In this document: positions 1 through 7,083 of the stretch, piece by piece
Position numbering within the stretch: position 1 is the stretch's first letter
How the letters are laid out: every line of letters starts with the position of its first letter
Source: Devosia sp. MC521
Lineage (GTDB): Bacteria; Pseudomonadota; Alphaproteobacteria; Rhizobiales; Devosiaceae
Direction: 5' to 3'
DNA: 64,000 bases
NCBI RefSeq assembly: GCF_014127105.1
Contig: NZ_CP059902.1
Coordinates: forward strand, 3,532,501-3,596,500
Notes under the pieces: model-generated
The model's input: only the letters and a program-made list of their open reading frames with translations
What the model was told of the DNA's origin: nothing
Database searches by the model: none
Program-made: the position numbers and the translations under genes

Positions 1-448
1 ATCTTCTCCGCTAACAGCCAGGTGATGGGAAACAGAGGCAGGCTGCCGTGAGGCGCCAAGCTTCGGTGTCGCGCTGCAGGATCAGCAGATCGTCTTGCAC
101 GAGGCGCGCGGCGGTCAACAGCGGACTGTCCTTCCCAGTTATCGGACGGACCTCGTTGATCGCCGATATGGCTAGGCCATCGACGTGACGCTGGTAGGCG
201 CCCGGATGCGCTTCAGGCAGGTATTGGGTTAGAAGCGAAAGGAGTTCCTGCTGTGCTTCATAGCTTTCGACTTGTTCGGCATAGACAGCGGGGCGGTACC
301 CCGTCAGCAGCCTGTCTTTTTCCCTGAGATGCGGCGCTAGACACATGTCAGGCTCCAACCAATGGTCGGGGCTGATTGGTTTGGTGCCTATCTGAAAAAG
401 CTTGGATGAACCGTCGTAGGGCGTTGAGATCGTCATGTCACACATCAC
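1..448 (-). pseudogene. DUF3445 / heme-dependent oxidative N-demethylase-like protein, edge-truncated and probably frameshifted
   Basis: The visible 145 codons match the DUF3445 family, named after a heme-dependent oxidative N-demethylase: an N-terminal region with a LAPHLREKDRLL-like stretch, then LVQDDLLIL and CLCFPS, which in the family leads into a Trp and an LAEK-type motif. Here the frame hits TAG at 11-13 just after FPS. One frame over, the DNA reads TGG-CTG-TTA-GCG-GAG-AAG (WLLAEK) at 20-3, so a single base seems to be missing near 20-23. It may be a real lesion or a sequencing error, and the rest of the gene lies outside the window. The start overlaps the marR-like stop by 4 bases (ATGA), so the two are probably co-transcribed. 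Family assignment is from motif memory. Confidence 0.55.
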
Positions 449-876
449 AGAGACCGATCGAGCGACGATATCACCTTGTTTAAGAGCGCAAAGAGCTGAT
501 GCGTCTCTTTTTCATCTAGGTTTGATAAGGCAATTGCATTGAGGCGAGCGACAGCGGCCTCCACTTTGGGCAGTGCTGCAAGTGCCTTAGGCGTCAGTGA
601 GGCCAAGACGCTCCGACCATCTTCCGGATTTTTGTGGCGATCAATCCAGCCATCACGTTCCATTCTGGTCAGCGTTGCGGTCATCGTGGGCTGCTCGACC
701 TGCGCCGCTTCAGCGAGTGCTTTCTGCGAGTGCGCGCGGTGCTGCAGCGCCAGAAGAACCGGCATATAGGCCGGACTCAGGCCCAGCGGCGTAAGCTCCC
801 GCTCCAATAAGCGGATCAGCAAACGGGCAGCGTGATTGGTCGTATAGCCAACGGAGGTAGTCTTGAGCAGTGCCAT
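445..876 (-). CDS. MarR-family transcriptional regulator
   Basis: 143 residues, the usual MarR length. The winged helix-turn-helix covers about residues 30-100, with a recognition helix near 62-73 (QPTMTATLTRME) and the wing signature DGR at 86-88. The protein has no cysteine, so an OhrR-type thiol switch is excluded. It overlaps the N-demethylase-like gene by 4 bases and lies divergent to a cytochrome b561 gene. A strong palindrome between the two starts (897-916) is its likely operator. The inferred role is repression of its own operon and perhaps of the b561 gene; the ligand is unknown. Confidence 0.9.
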   Translation of the reverse strand: MALLKTTSVGYTTNHAARLLIRLLERELTPLGLSPAYMPVLLALQHRAHSQKALAEAAQVEQPTMTATLTRMERDGWIDRHKNPEDGRSVLASLTPKALAALPKVEAAVARLNAIALSNLDEKETHQLFALLNKVISSLDRSL

Positions 877-896
877 TTACACGGGGATCGCAATAT

Positions 897-916
897 ATAT
901 AGTAGGCTAACTATAT
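897..916. promoter_or_regulatory. Palindromic operator candidate for the MarR-family regulator
   Basis: ATATAGT at 897-903 and its exact inverted copy ACTATAT at 910-916 flank a GC-centred core. The element sits 20 bp upstream of the marR-like start and 31 bp upstream of the divergent cytochrome b561 start. MarR dimers normally bind such AT-rich palindromes of about 16-20 bp. Assignment to this regulator is by position. Confidence 0.6.
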
Positions 917-947
917 TCACTTAGTCACTAACGTCAAAACCGAGAAT

Positions 948-1475
948 GTGACGCCGATGAAGAGTTCTTCTGACCGTTATGGCCGCACAGCTGCGTTGCT
1001 CCACTGGATCTCAGCATTGATAGTCATTTTAATGCTGGCTAGCGGCCAAGCTTTAGACTGGGCACCACAATCACAGGTCTCGCCGATCCTACCGTTTCAC
1101 GTCAGCTTGGGCTTATTACTTGGTGTTCTAACTCTCGTCCGTGCCGCTTGGTGGATATTTTTTGACAAACATCCAGCTCCACACGTCGGCATGACTGCAG
1201 GGCAAGAACGAGCGGCTAAAGCGGTACACTTGCTGCTCTATGGCGCGATCGTGGTCATGGTCGGTAGTGGCGTCGCCATGCTACTTTTGAGTGGCGCGGG
1301 ATCAGCTGTGTTTTCAGGCGGCGCACTTCCTCGCTTTTCGACCTTACCGCCGTTTGGAGCCCATACGATCTTCAGCAAGATATTGTTGTTGCTGGTCATC
1401 GGCCATATCGGTGCCGCGCTTTGGCACCAGCTCGTCATCAAGGATAATCTGCTGGCGCGAATGCGGCCCCATTAG
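948..1475 (+). CDS. Cytochrome b561-family membrane protein
   Basis: 175 residues with four hydrophobic segments at about 14-34, 47-71, 93-117 and 144-164, the layout of the bacterial b561/YodB family. Histidines in or beside them (about 19, 51, 93, 139, 153, 160) can provide the heme b ligands, and the first segment begins with the family-like RTAALLHW. The family moves electrons between the quinone pool and periplasmic partners in the inner membrane. The start is GTG at 948; ATG at 957 is an alternative. The stop overlaps that of the convergent beta-lactamase-like gene by 4 bases. The electron partner is unknown. Confidence 0.88.
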   Translation: MTPMKSSSDRYGRTAALLHWISALIVILMLASGQALDWAPQSQVSPILPFHVSLGLLLGVLTLVRAAWWIFFDKHPAPHVGMTAGQERAAKAVHLLLYGAIVVMVGSGVAMLLLSGAGSAVFSGGALPRFSTLPPFGAHTIFSKILLLLVIGHIGAALWHQLVIKDNLLARMRPH

Positions 1476-2845
1476 GTTTTCTTTTCGGCCCTCTGATCAA
1501 CGCCATTTTGATGGAGCGTCAGGGCAACCGCCGCTCCATCGACAATCTCAAAACTCAACTGGGCGTCGACGACCTTATAAAAAAATTCATGCTCTGCTTC
1601 AGGAAACACTTCGAACTGATCCTGCCCGGTGAGTTGGGCGTAAAGTCGTCCTGCGCTTTGGGTGATGGTGAAGGCAACATCCGGGGTGAGCTGATAGGTC
1701 CCTACATACATAGGCAACACAGACGGATCGATCTCGATTTCCGTACGCAACTTTGGCTGTTCGCGTAGAGGCAACGATGGATTGAGCAAATGCATCCCAA
1801 TGTCGTCGATACCGGCTAATGTTGCCATATTGGATAAAACGACGACGCCGTTTCCACTGAGCTTGTCATATCCAACAAAGCTGCGGAATCCGCCGGTACC
1901 ACCATTATGCCAGATGATGTCGCCCTGCCCTAAATCAGTGATGAACCAACCCATGGCAATGGATTGTCCTTGGCTGATCTCTCCGGGTCGCTCCAGCATT
2001 TTTTCAAACGCCGGTTTTAAAGATGTGTCGCTATTGCCGCTGGCGGCAGCGATAAATTTTGCCAGATCTTCCGCATTGGTCACGAGAGCCCCCGCGGGTG
2101 CGAAAGCATCAAATTTCCAATTGGCCGCAGGCTCCCGGGCAGAGTCATAGCCTGTCGCCATACCTTCGATGGTTTCCCCGGTGAGCTGTATGCGGCTAGA
2201 CGACATTTCGAGAGGCTCAAAAATGAGCGTTCGCATCAGCTCGCTGTAAGACACCCCGCTGGCTTCTTCCATCGCGATACCGAGCAAGGCGGCGCCTGCA
2301 TTAGAATACTCAAATGCCTCGCCCACTGGGCGCGCCAGCGTCAGGCCAGCTAACCATGCAAACAAATCCTCACGCGATGTATCCCGGTAAGGATCATCGA
2401 GGCCTTTGTCTGTGATGCTTTGCGGCAGGCCGGTAAGCCCAGCTGTATGCGTGGCGAGAGTAAACGCCGTGATAGGCTGCTCGCTCTCAGGCAGTTGAGT
2501 GCCCTCCGGCAGGTAGGTGCTTATGGGTGCATCAACATCCATCACACCATTGAGCGCGAGTTGCGCCAGCAAGAGACTGCTAAAGGTTTTGGTAATTGAC
2601 CCCGCCTCAAACAAGGTCTTTTGGTCGACCGGAGTGGGATCATCCAGCGAGATGGTGCCATGAGAAACAAAACGCGTCTCACCATCTTCCACGATCGCAA
2701 CGGCTATGCCGACATTGGCCTGATCGCGACCGATACGATCGCCAAGGATCTGCGCGACGTCGCCATCCGAGGGCATAGCTGCCTCCTGTCCCATCACAGA
2801 TGAGAGCATAAATATGGTAGCAGCCAGAACGGCGAAAATTCTCAT
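1472..2845 (-). CDS. Serine hydrolase of the class C beta-lactamase / penicillin-binding fold
   Basis: The chosen ATG at 2845 gives 457 residues that begin with a signal peptide (MRIFAVLAATIFML...). An upstream in-frame codon at 2881 would put 12 polar residues before the signal. Active-site motifs are present: SITK (about 83-86), YSN (about 180-182) and HNGG (from about 313), which takes the place of KTG. The C-terminal part from about 370 resembles the lipocalin-like domain often fused to such enzymes. It is likely periplasmic. Substrate is unknown; esterase, D-aminopeptidase or peptidase activity is as likely as beta-lactam hydrolysis. The translation start abuts the U-tract of the ppa terminator. 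Confidence 0.88.
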   Translation of the reverse strand: MRIFAVLAATIFMLSSVMGQEAAMPSDGDVAQILGDRIGRDQANVGIAVAIVEDGETRFVSHGTISLDDPTPVDQKTLFEAGSITKTFSSLLLAQLALNGVMDVDAPISTYLPEGTQLPESEQPITAFTLATHTAGLTGLPQSITDKGLDDPYRDTSREDLFAWLAGLTLARPVGEAFEYSNAGAALLGIAMEEASGVSYSELMRTLIFEPLEMSSSRIQLTGETIEGMATGYDSAREPAANWKFDAFAPAGALVTNAEDLAKFIAAASGNSDTSLKPAFEKMLERPGEISQGQSIAMGWFITDLGQGDIIWHNGGTGGFRSFVGYDKLSGNGVVVLSNMATLAGIDDIGMHLLNPSLPLREQPKLRTEIEIDPSVLPMYVGTYQLTPDVAFTITQSAGRLYAQLTGQDQFEVFPEAEHEFFYKVVDAQLSFEIVDGAAVALTLHQNGVDQRAEKKT

Positions 2846-2892
2846 AAAAACAGCTCCGGCGTTGTCGGCTTTAACCCACAACGCCGGAGCTG
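2843..2892 (-). terminator. Rho-independent terminator of ppa, overlapping the next gene's start
   Basis: A perfect 15-bp stem (arms 2851-2865 and 2878-2892) with a 12-nt loop is followed on the minus strand by TTTTT and immediately by the ATG at 2845-2843. It lies 12 bp after the ppa stop. The 3' arm contains GGAG about 9 nt before that ATG, so the only visible ribosome binding site of the beta-lactamase-like gene lies inside the terminator stem. Confidence 0.9.
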
Positions 2893-2904
2893 CAATTTGG
2901 TTGG

Positions 2905-3432
2905 TTATTTCTTCGCCATCGCGATCGAATCTAGGATCACCTTGCGGGCGTCCTCAATACCACCGATGCCATTGATCTTGGCCCACTTGCCTGGTTCAAG
3001 ATCCTTGTAGTGGGTGAAGAAGTGCTTGACGCGCTCGAGCTGGATTTCCGGCATGTCACCAATATCCAAGATATTGTCATACATGCGGGTCAACTTGGAC
3101 ACCGGCACAGCAATGATTTTCTCATCCTGGCCGCCGTCGTCTTCCATAAACAGCACGCCAACCGGGCGCGAGCGCACCACTGCACCCGGTACAAGCGGAC
3201 GAGAATTCATTACGATCACATCCAGCGGATCGCCGTCGCCGCACAAAGTGTGTGGAACGAAGCCGTAGTTCCCCGGATAACGCATTGGCGTATAGAGGAA
3301 ACGATCAACAAAGAGAGCACCGCTGTCCTTGTCGATCTCATACTTGATCGGCTCGCCCCCAAGAGGAACTTCAATGATGACATTGAGCTCTTCGGGCGGG
3401 TTCTTGCCGGTCGGGATCGCGTCGATATTCAT
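2905..3432 (-). CDS. ppa: Inorganic pyrophosphatase (family I)
   Basis: Hydrolyses pyrophosphate to phosphate in the cytoplasm, pulling biosynthetic reactions forward with Mg2+ as cofactor. The frame is open upstream to 3513, but ATG at 3432, with an AAGG 8 nt before it, gives 175 residues, the usual bacterial length, starting MNIDAIPTG. The family signature DGDPLD lies at 66-71, and [12 protein letters not shown] precedes it. A strong terminator follows the stop, so it is probably transcribed as a single gene. Confidence 0.97.
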   Translation of the reverse strand: MNIDAIPTGKNPPEELNVIIEVPLGGEPIKYEIDKDSGALFVDRFLYTPMRYPGNYGFVPHTLCGDGDPLDVIVMNSRPLVPGAVVRSRPVGVLFMEDDGGQDEKIIAVPVSKLTRMYDNILDIGDMPEIQLERVKHFFTHYKDLEPGKWAKINGIGGIEDARKVILDSIAMAKK

Positions 3433-3531
3433 GGTCGTAACCTTGCCGTTCAATTTGATGACGGAATATTGGGCAGCTTCTGCCCGCAAAACCGACCAAA
3501 AGGCAAGACGCAAACGGACGCAGACCGTTCC

Positions 3532-3981
3532 CTATTTAATGACAAGTACGGGGATGGTCGATCGCGCAAGCACCTCTGCCGCCTGACTGCCGAGGAGCAT
3601 ACGCTGAAAACCACGCCGACCATGCGAACCCATAACAATGGTGTCACAGCCGATTTTCTCAGCGGCTTCAAGGATTGCGTCAGCCGGACGGTGCTCTGCC
3701 AGATAGCGCGTTTCGATATTTACCCCTTGGGCCTGCGCAATGTCGCGAGCTTGAGCCAAAATGGTTTTCGCATGCTTGGCATAGCTCTCCTCAAGCTCCG
3801 ACAAGATCGACCCTGCATCAATCGCACCGAAACTACCGCCACCCAATGCCGACACAATTGGATCGGTAGAGGTCAGCGCAATTACGCTGGCGCCGTTAAG
3901 CTTGGCGAGCTCCAATGCAGCCGACAAAGCCTTGTTGGCAAGCTCGGATCCATCCGTCGCGATCAGAATCGATTTAAACAT
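3532..3981 (-). CDS. Universal stress protein (UspA family)
   Basis: 149 residues forming one Usp domain. The ATP-binding motif G-2x-G-9x-G-S is intact near the C-terminus (GSHGRRGFQRMLLGS), so this is an ATP-binding type Usp, and the chain ends with the typical STIPVLVIK strand. Family members support survival in stasis or oxygen limitation. A near-perfect FNR/FixK box lies 57 bp upstream of the start (4038-4051), which suggests induction under low oxygen; that is inference. It is separated from ppa by about 100 bp. Confidence 0.93.
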   Translation of the reverse strand: MFKSILIATDGSELANKALSAALELAKLNGASVIALTSTDPIVSALGGGSFGAIDAGSILSELEESYAKHAKTILAQARDIAQAQGVNIETRYLAEHRPADAILEAAEKIGCDTIVMGSHGRRGFQRMLLGSQAAEVLARSTIPVLVIK

Positions 3982-4037
3982 GTCACTGCCTCCGTATGTG
4001 CATGCCGATATCTTGGCGCAAAAACACCCGGGCCGCT

Positions 4038-4051
4038 TTGATCTGGATCAG
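4038..4051 (-). promoter_or_regulatory. FNR/FixK-type anaerobox upstream of the universal stress gene
   Basis: TTGATctggATCAg matches the consensus TTGAT-N4-ATCAA at nine of ten fixed positions. Its centre is about 63 bp before the usp start, which fits an activator site at about -41.5 with a short leader. The regulator itself is not in the window. Confidence 0.55.
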
Positions 4052-4063
4052 TCTTTGATAATT

Positions 4064-4510
4064 TCACTCGTCAGATGAGGACAATTGCCGAACCTGATTG
4101 CGCAAAATTGTACGATCACGGCTGGAGACACCGATCAATTCGGCGATACGCCAGACCAAATTGTCCTCCAGCTCATGATTTTTGCTGTCAGCGAACACTA
4201 CGGTCCACATCATACGAATAATCTCGATACGGTCATCCATCGGCAGATGGGTGATGCCACTGGTAAACTTGTAAAAATCCACCGACTCCGCATCGCGGCG
4301 AGACGCTTCCTGAACCAACTTTTCTACGCTGGCCTCGTTGAGGCTGTAATAGTCGCCCAGCACCTCGCGGATCGCTTTTTTCTCATCATCCTTCACGGCA
4401 CCATCAACGGCGGCCAAATGCACAAGCAGTGCTGCGACAGCAACTTGTGGATCGAGAAGATCGGTTTGCGACTGGGGCTTGGAGAACAGTCGGGTCAGGG
4501 CCTCAAACAT
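4064..4510 (-). CDS. TerB-family (tellurite-resistance-like) helical protein
   Basis: 148 residues, all-helical by appearance, with the TerB-like pattern AVAALLVHLAAVDGAVKDDEKKAI near 27-50 and a second acidic copy near 108-130 (FADSKNHELEDN). The acidic positions may bind metal, as in other TerB domains. Function in single-domain bacterial forms is undefined. It stands alone, downstream of an inverted repeat and back-to-back with the imu cassette. No clear ribosome binding site is visible. Confidence 0.8.
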   Translation of the reverse strand: MFEALTRLFSKPQSQTDLLDPQVAVAALLVHLAAVDGAVKDDEKKAIREVLGDYYSLNEASVEKLVQEASRRDAESVDFYKFTSGITHLPMDDRIEIIRMMWTVVFADSKNHELEDNLVWRIAELIGVSSRDRTILRNQVRQLSSSDE

Positions 4511-4569
4511 ATATTACTCGTAAGAAGAAAGACGGGGCTGAGGAAAACTTAGCCGTAAGGGGCACAAAC

Positions 4570-4592
4570 ACAAAGCCTTCCAAGGCCTTTGT
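4570..4592. repeat. Short imperfect inverted repeat
   Basis: acaaagCCTT-cc-AAGGcctttgt: arms of 10 and 11 nt with a single bulged base, in the gap between the divergent terB-like and imuA genes. There is no U-tract in either direction. It could be a regulator site or a small hairpin; no function can be assigned. Confidence 0.4.
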
Positions 4593-4678
4593 TGCGCTCT
4601 AGCTCCCTATTGATGCAGCTGCGTCACACTGCAGAGCAAGAAAATGGACTCGACTCTTCGTGGATTTAGAGTCATTTT

Positions 4679-4693
4679 GTTCTCGTTATGTTC
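4679..4693 (+). promoter_or_regulatory. LexA (SOS) box of the imuA-imuB-dnaE2 operon
   Basis: GTTC-tcgttat-GTTC is an exact match to the alphaproteobacterial LexA operator GTTC-N7-GTTC. It ends 16 bp before the imuA start codon, where it would overlap the promoter or transcript start. This places the mutasome operon under SOS control. Confidence 0.88.
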
Positions 4694-4709
4694 ACATCAG
4701 CGGTGACCT

Positions 4710-5522
4710 ATGCAGGCCCCAAATCGACACCAGCGCCTTGCCGCGCTGCGTGACGTCATTGCCGATATTGAGCGCAAACCCGCCTTGGCGGAGGCGCGCC
4801 ATCGCGTTGACGCCGACACAGTAAGCACGAGATTTCCGCGCTTTGCCGGAGGCTTAGTACAGGAAGTTTTTACCGATGACACGCGCCATTCCAGCGTCAG
4901 CCTTGGCTTTGCCTTGGCACAAACACGTGGTCTTTTAGCGGGTCGACGCATGGGCATTCTCTATGTCCAGCTCATCAACCAAGCGCAAGACATGGGCATG
5001 CCTTATGGCCCAGGCCTGATCAGCTTCGGCATAGACCCCGCGGCCATTGTCTTGGTGCGCGTAGCCAATATCACCGAGCTGCTCTGGGCCTGTGAAGAAG
5101 CACTTAACTGCAAGGCTATTGCCGCTGTCATCGCTGATGTCGCAAAACCCTCAAAGCATCTCGATTTTACCGCAAGCCGCCGCTTGAGCCTGCGCTCGGC
5201 CCAATCAGGGGCCAGCCTTTTTCTCTTGCGTTACGGCAAAACGCGCGAAGCAAGCGCGGCGCAATTGCGCTGGCAGTTGGCACCTATCACCAGTGGCCGC
5301 AAACCTTTTGACGATCACGCTCCTGGCCCTGCACGTTGGACGGTCAAGCTCGAGCGAGGCTCCCTCATCAAGCAGCACGCAGAATGGGTGCTGGGATGGA
5401 CGGAAAATGGATTCACCAGTTTTACACCGCGACGCGGCCCCAATGATCGGATCCGCACGAATACGCCGCTTCCTCGTCCTCTACCTACCAAGCTGGGCAA
5501 CCGATTATCTCAAGCGAGCTGA
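4710..5522 (+). CDS. imuA: ImuA, RecA-like component of the SOS mutasome
   Basis: 270 residues. ImuA works with ImuB and DnaE2 in damage-induced translesion synthesis and is a RecA/SulA-like fold without full ATPase motifs. The central RHSSVSLGFALAQTR and the GPGLISFGIDPAAIVLVR stretch correspond to the core of the family. It is first in the cassette, right behind a LexA box. The 3' end overlaps the imuB frame by about 116 bp, so the C-terminal tail after WTVKLER is encoded in DNA shared with imuB. Confidence 0.9.
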   Translation: MQAPNRHQRLAALRDVIADIERKPALAEARHRVDADTVSTRFPRFAGGLVQEVFTDDTRHSSVSLGFALAQTRGLLAGRRMGILYVQLINQAQDMGMPYGPGLISFGIDPAAIVLVRVANITELLWACEEALNCKAIAAVIADVAKPSKHLDFTASRRLSLRSAQSGASLFLLRYGKTREASAAQLRWQLAPITSGRKPFDDHAPGPARWTVKLERGSLIKQHAEWVLGWTENGFTSFTPRRGPNDRIRTNTPLPRPLPTKLGNRLSQAS

Positions 5523-7083
5523 ACCCACCCTCACCGGCCCTTTGGCGCTTTATGAACGCGTACAGGGAGGCCTTCGGATTGCAGCGCTAGATAGGGAAGC
5601 GTCACAACTGGGTATTCGCCAAGGTCAAACCTTGGCCGATGCCCGGGCTCTGGTTCCTACTCTCATCGTGCGGGAGATGGATCGCGATTGGTTTGAGGCT
5701 GGCTTCGCCGATTTTGCCGACTGGCATTCCAATGCTAGTCCGCTTGTCGCCGTTATGCAGGACCCGTCTAAGTTCGGCGATCTCGTTATGGACACAACCG
5801 GCGTCGATCACCTCTTCGGTGGCGAGCCGAATATGTTGCGAACACTGCTTACACGCCTTCGCGCTCTTGGCTACACCGTGGCAGGCTCGATAGCCCCAAC
5901 CATTGGGGCCGCTTGGGGGGTGAGCCATTATGCGCGCAGTCAAATCGTCTCCCCTGACACTCTCGACAACGTTCTCGATACCCTGCCTGTCGCCGCATTG
6001 CGCCTGGATCAAAAGCAACTCGCCACACTTGCCCAAATGGGCCTTAAAACCATTGGTGAACTGCGCACACGTCCGCGCAAGCCCTTGCAAGCCCGGTTCG
6101 GCCAAAGCCTGATTTTGCGTCTCGATCAGGCTTATGGGCACGTGCTTGAGCGGATGAACCCGCGCCTCCCGCAAACCGAACAATTTGCCGAACGCCGCTT
6201 TGCCGATCCCATAGCGCTCCTCGACGATGTTTTGGCCACCACCAAAGACCTCGCGATCACCCTCTCACATCAATTGGAAAAACAAGGACAAGGCGCGCAA
6301 AGCTTTCACCTTTTTCTTTATCGCGTCGATCATAAGGTCATGACGCTTTCGGTGAACTCAGCGCGCGTAACCCGCGACGCTCATCACATCAGCCAGCTGT
6401 TCGTTCATCGTGCCGAGCGGCTATCTGCCGAATACGACCCGGGCTTTGGCATTGATATGGTGCGCCTTTCGGCCAGTTCTTTGGATGATTTGGGCGAAGC
6501 GCAGGCCTCCGCCTTCAGCCTAGAAGATGGCACGCAAGATCTCGACCAGCTTAACGATCGGCTCGCCAGCCGGCTCGGCGTGCTTTCTGTCGTCCGCACC
6601 CAGCTTTTGCCTTCACACATGCCCGAGCGCGCCGCGCGTCTTGTGCCTGTGCAAGCGTGCCAAACATTCGACAGGCCAGATCATTGGCCAGAGATGACGC
6701 GCCCATTGCGTCTCCTGCCCTCACCCGAACGCATCGACATTAGCGCCGAAGTTCCTGATGGCCTACCCGCCTTGATGGTTTGGCGTCGCCTGCACTATCG
6801 CCTCGTTAAAGGAGCTGGCCCCGAGCGCTTGGGCGCTGAATGGTGGCGCGCGCCCGAGCGCTTGCAGCTTGCCCCAGAGACACAGCCTAAAGAGCCAGCA
6901 GAGGGTGAGGCGCAACTGGCACTGCCCTATTTATCACCCTTGCCTCTCTTCGTCCCAGACGACGCAACGCGTGATTACTACAGTGTCGAAGACGAAGTAG
7001 GACGCCGTTTTTGGGTGTTCCGGCAGGGCTTTTATGGCGGGCACACCCATCCCACTTGGTATCTCCATGGGCTCTTTGCATGA
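5407..7083 (+). CDS. imuB: ImuB, catalytically inactive Y-family polymerase of the mutasome
   Basis: About 558 residues from ATG 5407; ATG 5443 (MIGSARIRRFLVLYLPSW) is equally possible, and the frame is open to 5293. The Y-family fold is recognisable (RRFLVLYLPSWATDYL, then DTTGVDHLFGGE and the helix-hairpin-helix region LAQMGLKTIGELRTRP), but the acidic pair of active DinB enzymes is not evident, as expected for ImuB. ImuB is the hub that binds the beta clamp, ImuA and DnaE2. The stop overlaps the dnaE2 start (ATGA). Confidence 0.92.
   Translation: MDSPVLHRDAAPMIGSARIRRFLVLYLPSWATDYLKRAEPTLTGPLALYERVQGGLRIAALDREASQLGIRQGQTLADARALVPTLIVREMDRDWFEAGFADFADWHSNASPLVAVMQDPSKFGDLVMDTTGVDHLFGGEPNMLRTLLTRLRALGYTVAGSIAPTIGAAWGVSHYARSQIVSPDTLDNVLDTLPVAALRLDQKQLATLAQMGLKTIGELRTRPRKPLQARFGQSLILRLDQAYGHVLERMNPRLPQTEQFAERRFADPIALLDDVLATTKDLAITLSHQLEKQGQGAQSFHLFLYRVDHKVMTLSVNSARVTRDAHHISQLFVHRAERLSAEYDPGFGIDMVRLSASSLDDLGEAQASAFSLEDGTQDLDQLNDRLASRLGVLSVVRTQLLPSHMPERAARLVPVQACQTFDRPDHWPEMTRPLRLLPSPERIDISAEVPDGLPALMVWRRLHYRLVKGAGPERLGAEWWRAPERLQLAPETQPKEPAEGEAQLALPYLSPLPLFVPDDATRDYYSVEDEVGRRFWVFRQGFYGGHTHPTWYLHGLFA

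Noticed and set aside
1088..1103. parS half-site (gtttcacgtcagc) in the b561 gene
   Set aside because: The inverted half is lost (CACGTC), and it is far from the other sites.
3010..4041. Long plus-strand open frame of 343 codons
   Set aside because: It is the antisense shadow of ppa and the universal stress gene, with no family resemblance.
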